DNA of 64,000 nucleotides from JADFDG01 sp965232985 (GTDB lineage: Bacteria > Pseudomonadota > Gammaproteobacteria > Pseudomonadales > JADFDG01): assembly GCA_965232985.1 (NCBI GenBank), contig CBDDRC010000012.1, positions 1 to 64,000 of the forward strand, in the 5' to 3' direction. Made by a program: the position numbers and the translations under genes. The notes below the pieces were generated by a model, which did not search any database, was not told where the DNA came from, and saw only the letters and a list, made by a program, of their open reading frames with translations. Below, piece after piece: positions 60,790-64,000 of this stretch. Position 1 is the stretch's first letter. Each line of letters opens with the position of its first letter.

Positions 60790-61499
60790 GCAGCGTGCCG
60801 GCAACCGGATTCGCCACCACCGCAACAGGCGCAACTGCGTTCAGCGCAACGCTGCGGCGCGATCTTGCGCTCGCCTGGCGGGCGCGCGGTGATCTGGTCA
60901 ATCCGCTGGGTTTTTTCGTGCTGGTCGTTGCCTTGTTTCCGCTGGGTATGAGTCCCGATCCGGCGCTGCTGGCGCGTATCGGCCCCGGTCTGGTGTGGGT
61001 CGCGGCATTGCTGGCGGTGTTGTTGTCGCTGGAGAATCTGTTCCGCAGCGATCGTGAGGACGGCACGCTCGAACAGCTGTTGATGTCGGCGTCGCCGCTG
61101 CCATTGTTGTCGCTGGCGCGGGTAATCGCTCATGTCATTACCGTTGGCGTGCCGTTGGTGCTGGTGTCGCCGGTGCTGGCGCTGATGTTGCACATCGATG
61201 GCGATGCGTTCGTCGCGTTGCTCGCGAGCCTCGCGCTTGGGGTGCCGGTGCTGTGCATGGTCGGTGCGATCGGCGCGGCGCTTACCACGGCTCTTGCGCG
61301 TGGCAGCGTGCTGGTGGCGCTGGTGGTGTTGCCGCTTTATGTGCCGGTGCTGGTGTTCGGCGCTGGCGCTGCTTATGCGGCGGGTCTGGGTCTGCCGTTT
61401 GCCGGCCAGCTCGCCGTGCTCGGCGCGTTGCTCGCTTTTTCCCTTGCGCTTGCGCCCATGGCCATTGCCGGCGCGCTGCGCATCAGTGTGAGTCAGTAA
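60786..61499 (+). CDS. ccmB: Haem exporter membrane protein CcmB
   Basis: 237 aa with six predicted transmembrane helices. It forms the membrane half of the CcmAB transporter. GTG start overlaps the ccmA stop by four bases (GTGA). Contains the LRRDLALAWR start and FFVLVVALFPLGMSPDP, family-typical. Confidence 0.93.
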   Translation: MSSVPATGFATTATGATAFSATLRRDLALAWRARGDLVNPLGFFVLVVALFPLGMSPDPALLARIGPGLVWVAALLAVLLSLENLFRSDREDGTLEQLLMSASPLPLLSLARVIAHVITVGVPLVLVSPVLALMLHIDGDAFVALLASLALGVPVLCMVGAIGAALTTALARGSVLVALVVLPLYVPVLVFGAGAAYAAGLGLPFAGQLAVLGALLAFSLALAPMAIAGALRISVSQ

Positions 61500-61501
61500 C
61501 T

Positions 61502-62293
61502 ATGCGGGATTTTTTGGGTGGTTTTTGGAAGAAAGGCAGTTGGTTGCACGGCTTCTGGCACCGGCTCGGCTCACCAAAGCATTTCTTTGCGCTCACCGGC
61601 ATGTGGTTGCCGTGGTTGTCGATCGCCGCACTGCTGCTGGTTGGCACCGGTGTGATTTGGGGTTTGCTGTTTGCGCCGCCCGATTACCAGCAGGGCCACA
61701 GTTTCCGCATCATCTATGTGCACGTGCCGGCGGCGAGCTTGGCGTTGAGCGCCTATCTGGCGATGGCAGCGGCCGGCGTGGTGGTGCTGGTGTGGCGCAT
61801 GAAGATGGCCGAGATCCTGCTGCAGGCAATCGCCGTGCCCGGCGCGGTGATGTGTGCACTCGCCCTGTTTTCCGGCGCGCTGTGGGGCAAGCCGACCTGG
61901 GGCACTTACTGGTTCTGGGATGCGCGCATCACTTCGATGCTGATATTGTTTTTCCTGTATCTCGGCGTGATCGCGCTCGGCAGTGCGATCGCCTCGCCGG
62001 TGCTCGCGGCGCGTGCCACCGGTGTGCTGGCGATTGTTGGTGCGGTGAATATTCCGATCATCAAGTACTCGGTGCAATGGTGGAACACGCTCCATCAGCC
62101 GGCGACGTTCAAGCTGACCTCAGCACCACCGATGGCGCCGGAAATGTACCAGCCGCTGATCATAAGCATGCTCGGCTTTTATGTGCTGTTCGCGCTGGTG
62201 GTGATCCTGCGGGCACGCAATGCGATCATCGAACGCGAGGCCGGGTCGCAATGGGTGCGTGAGCTGGCCGCCGCCGAAGCAGGAACCCGATGA
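61502..62293 (+). CDS. ccmC: Haem export protein CcmC
   Basis: 263 aa with about six transmembrane helices. The tryptophan-rich haem-handling motif is WGTYWFWDARITSML, and His residues of IYVHVPAAS and WWNTLHQPAT fit the family's axial haem ligands. It loads haem on CcmE. Follows ccmB by two bases. Confidence 0.95.
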   Translation: MRDFLGGFWKKGSWLHGFWHRLGSPKHFFALTGMWLPWLSIAALLLVGTGVIWGLLFAPPDYQQGHSFRIIYVHVPAASLALSAYLAMAAAGVVVLVWRMKMAEILLQAIAVPGAVMCALALFSGALWGKPTWGTYWFWDARITSMLILFFLYLGVIALGSAIASPVLAARATGVLAIVGAVNIPIIKYSVQWWNTLHQPATFKLTSAPPMAPEMYQPLIISMLGFYVLFALVVILRARNAIIEREAGSQWVRELAAAEAGTR

Positions 62294-62294
62294 G

Positions 62295-62495
62295 ATGATT
62301 TTCGCCAATAGCGATGAATTGCTGCACATGGGTGGGCACGGACTGTACGTCTGGGTGTCTTACGGCGTGACCGTCGCCGGGCTCGTCACGCTGGTCGTGC
62401 TGCCGCTGCTTGCGCGCCGCCGTTTGCTGCGCGACATCGCCCGCCGGGTGCGCCGCGACGCGGCAGCCGGCACTGAAATTCCCGAGGAGAAATAA
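62295..62495 (+). CDS. ccmD: Haem exporter protein CcmD
   Basis: 66 aa, one transmembrane helix (about 18-40), basic tail. Small partner that releases holo-CcmE from CcmABC. Overlaps nothing and starts one base after ccmC; ccmE starts one base after it. Confidence 0.88.
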   Translation: MIFANSDELLHMGGHGLYVWVSYGVTVAGLVTLVVLPLLARRRLLRDIARRVRRDAAAGTEIPEEK

Positions 62496-62496
62496 T

Positions 62497-62946
62497 ATGC
62501 ATCCGGTTCGTCGCCAGCGTTTGTTGTTGGTGCTGGGCGCATTCGCGCTGGTGGCTGTTGCCGTCGGCCTCACCAGTTGGGCGCTGCGCGAGAACCTGAA
62601 TGCGTTTTATACACCGGACGATGTCGCCAGCGGCAAGGCGCCGGTCGATCGGCGCATTCGTGTCGGCGGCCTGGTCGTCACCGGCTCGCTCAAGCGTTCA
62701 ACGCAGAGTCTGCACGTCGAGTTCGATCTCACCGATGGCAAGGGCACCTTTACCGTCGGCTACGACGGCATCCTGCCGGATCTGTTCCGCGAGGGGCAGG
62801 GCATTCTTGCCACCGGGATCCTGGCGGCCGACCACCGGTTCAAGGCCGAGGAAGTACTTGCCAAGCACGACGAAAAATACATGCCGCCGGAGGTGACGGA
62901 CGCGCTGAAAAAAGCTGGCCATCCGGCAGCGCAAACGGCACCTTAA
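62497..62946 (+). CDS. ccmE: Cytochrome c maturation protein CcmE
   Basis: 149 aa. One N-terminal membrane anchor (LLLVLGAFALVAVAVGL), then the OB-fold periplasmic haem chaperone. The haem-binding His is in LAKHDEKYMPPE. ATG 62497 has GAGGAG nine bases upstream. Next would normally come ccmF, but a DyP peroxidase follows. Confidence 0.95.
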   Translation: MHPVRRQRLLLVLGAFALVAVAVGLTSWALRENLNAFYTPDDVASGKAPVDRRIRVGGLVVTGSLKRSTQSLHVEFDLTDGKGTFTVGYDGILPDLFREGQGILATGILAADHRFKAEEVLAKHDEKYMPPEVTDALKKAGHPAAQTAP

Positions 62947-62961
62947 GATGAGCACGACGCC

Positions 62962-63861
62962 ATGACGCACAGCGAGCAACCCGGTATTTTTCGCGACGGT
63001 TTCCGCCATTTTCACGTGCTCGAATATCGGCTGAATGCGGGCGTTTCCCGCAGTGCGCTGTGTGCCGCCTTGCGCGCTGCGTTGACGCCGGACTCGGATG
63101 AACTTGCCACCGTGGTGGCCTTAGGCCCCCGGAGCGCGGTAACACTTGACGAAAACGCGCCGGTATTTTCACCATTTCACGCGATTCAGGGCCGCGACGG
63201 TTTCGTGATGCCGGCCATGCAGCATGATGTGTTGTTCTGGCTACAGGGCCGCGACAGCGACGTACTGTTCGATGCCGTGCACCGGATCGACGAAGCGCTG
63301 GCCGTGATCGGTACTGCCGATGTCGATCTGGCCTGCTTCACCTACCGTGATTCGCGCGACCTCACCGGTTTTGTGGATGGCACTGCCAACCCGAAGGGCG
63401 CTGCCGCGCGCAACGCGGCGCTGATTCCGGACGGGCAACCCGGCGCAGGTGGCAGTTTCGTATTCACGCAGCGCTGGAACCACAATCTGGCTGCATTTGC
63501 TGCCTTGCCGGTGTCCCAGCAGGAAATGGTTTACGGCCGCACCAAGCCGGATTCGGTCGAATTCGACGCCGCGCACATGCCGCGCACCGCGCACGTTGCG
63601 CGTACCGATCTGAAGCTCAACGGCGAGGCCATGAAAATCTGGCGGCGCAGCATGCCGTTCGGAACAGCGCGTGAGCACGGCCTGTTGTTCCTCGCGTTTG
63701 CTTGCCGGCTTGGTCGTTTCGATGCGCTGTTGCAGAGCATGGCCGGCATCGCAGCCGACGGTATCCGCGATCGCCTGACTGACTTCTCCACACCGGCGAC
63801 CGGCTCTTACTGGTATGCGCCGCCGGCGTTGCAATTGGCAGCGTGGCTGCGGGACGGTTGA
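62962..63861 (+). CDS. DyP-type peroxidase
   Basis: 299 aa haem peroxidase resembling YfeX/class B DyP enzymes. The signature GFVDGTANPK carries the distal Asp; the proximal His is likely in KLNGEAMKIW-adjacent HMPRTAHVARTD. No signal peptide is visible, so it is cytoplasmic or encapsulin-loaded. It follows ccmE by 15 bp and may be co-transcribed with the ccm genes. The remaining 139 bp to the window end contain nothing convincing except an ATG at 63976 that may begin the next gene. Confidence 0.9.
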   Translation: MTHSEQPGIFRDGFRHFHVLEYRLNAGVSRSALCAALRAALTPDSDELATVVALGPRSAVTLDENAPVFSPFHAIQGRDGFVMPAMQHDVLFWLQGRDSDVLFDAVHRIDEALAVIGTADVDLACFTYRDSRDLTGFVDGTANPKGAAARNAALIPDGQPGAGGSFVFTQRWNHNLAAFAALPVSQQEMVYGRTKPDSVEFDAAHMPRTAHVARTDLKLNGEAMKIWRRSMPFGTAREHGLLFLAFACRLGRFDALLQSMAGIAADGIRDRLTDFSTPATGSYWYAPPALQLAAWLRDG

Positions 63862-64000
63862 GGAGCGAGGTTTCGGCAGGGTTGCGGCTACTGTCGCGCA
63901 TCAGGTCGGACAATTGGACGCTCGTACGATGGTTCGGCTAAAGTTGCCCGACAGTCTGTCAGCGGCTTCTTGCCCATGATCTCCTTCAAAGCCCAGGAAA

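Noticed and set aside
63862..64000. Start of another gene at ATG 63976
   Set aside because: Only eight codons are in the window, not enough to support a call.

Overview
The window looks like a chromosomal segment of a gammaproteobacterium with moderately high GC. The gene neighbourhoods resemble those I remember from Pseudomonas and related orders: mutS-fdxA; gltA divergent from sdhCDAB-sucAB-lpdA-sucCD; pyrD-rmf-rlmKL; topA with a DUF6586-type gene; and lexA not far from nagZ. The exact genus cannot be told from this sequence alone.

Layout. 1-400: end of a transposon-like element with tandem 25-bp repeats, then a terminator. 0.4-6.7 kb: fdxA and mutS on the minus strand, two small DUF4124 proteins, a 3-hydroxyisobutyrate-dehydrogenase-like enzyme and gltA. 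7.1-18.1 kb: one long run encoding succinate dehydrogenase, 2-oxoglutarate dehydrogenase and succinyl-CoA synthetase, so most of the oxidative TCA cycle lies here. 18.2-25.6 kb: a small conserved protein, tRNA-Val and tRNA-Asp, a coiled-coil protein, a double cNMP-domain/rhodanese protein, nadK, a DUF1315 gene and pepN. 25.7-36.0 kb: a VolA/Pla-1-like lipoprotein phospholipase divergent from a DUF1302-DUF1329-YCF48-RND cluster, probably an envelope system handling hydrophobic compounds. 36.1-42.8 kb: pyrD, rmf and rlmKL, with about 3 kb of foreign-looking DNA between pyrD and rmf (IS3-family remnants, a carotenoid oxygenase, a broken sterol-desaturase-like gene and a metallo-hydrolase). 42.8-53.7 kb: a glutaredoxin-like gene, lexA with two SOS boxes, a cNMP protein, a universal stress protein, topA, a FixL/FixJ-like pair, csrA, an L,D-transpeptidase, nagZ and hpt. 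59.6-63.9 kb: tRNA-Arg, an Hpt protein, ccmABCDE and a DyP peroxidase.

The most notable region is 53.85-59.5 kb. It is an array of integron-type gene cassettes with attC sites but no integrase gene in the window (a CALIN). Three cassettes can be proved from the sequence, because the seven bases at each cassette's own start are the reverse complement of the R'' box in its own attC site. The cargo is a BsuBI/PstI-like restriction-modification pair, a DUF6932 gene with an uncharacterised partner, an SRPBCC/AHSA1 protein, a BrnT/BrnA toxin-antitoxin pair whose toxin start has been replaced by half an attC site, and a small c-type cytochrome. The array is flanked by a 40-bp imperfect direct repeat made from the 3' end of the tRNA-Arg(CCT) gene on its right side.
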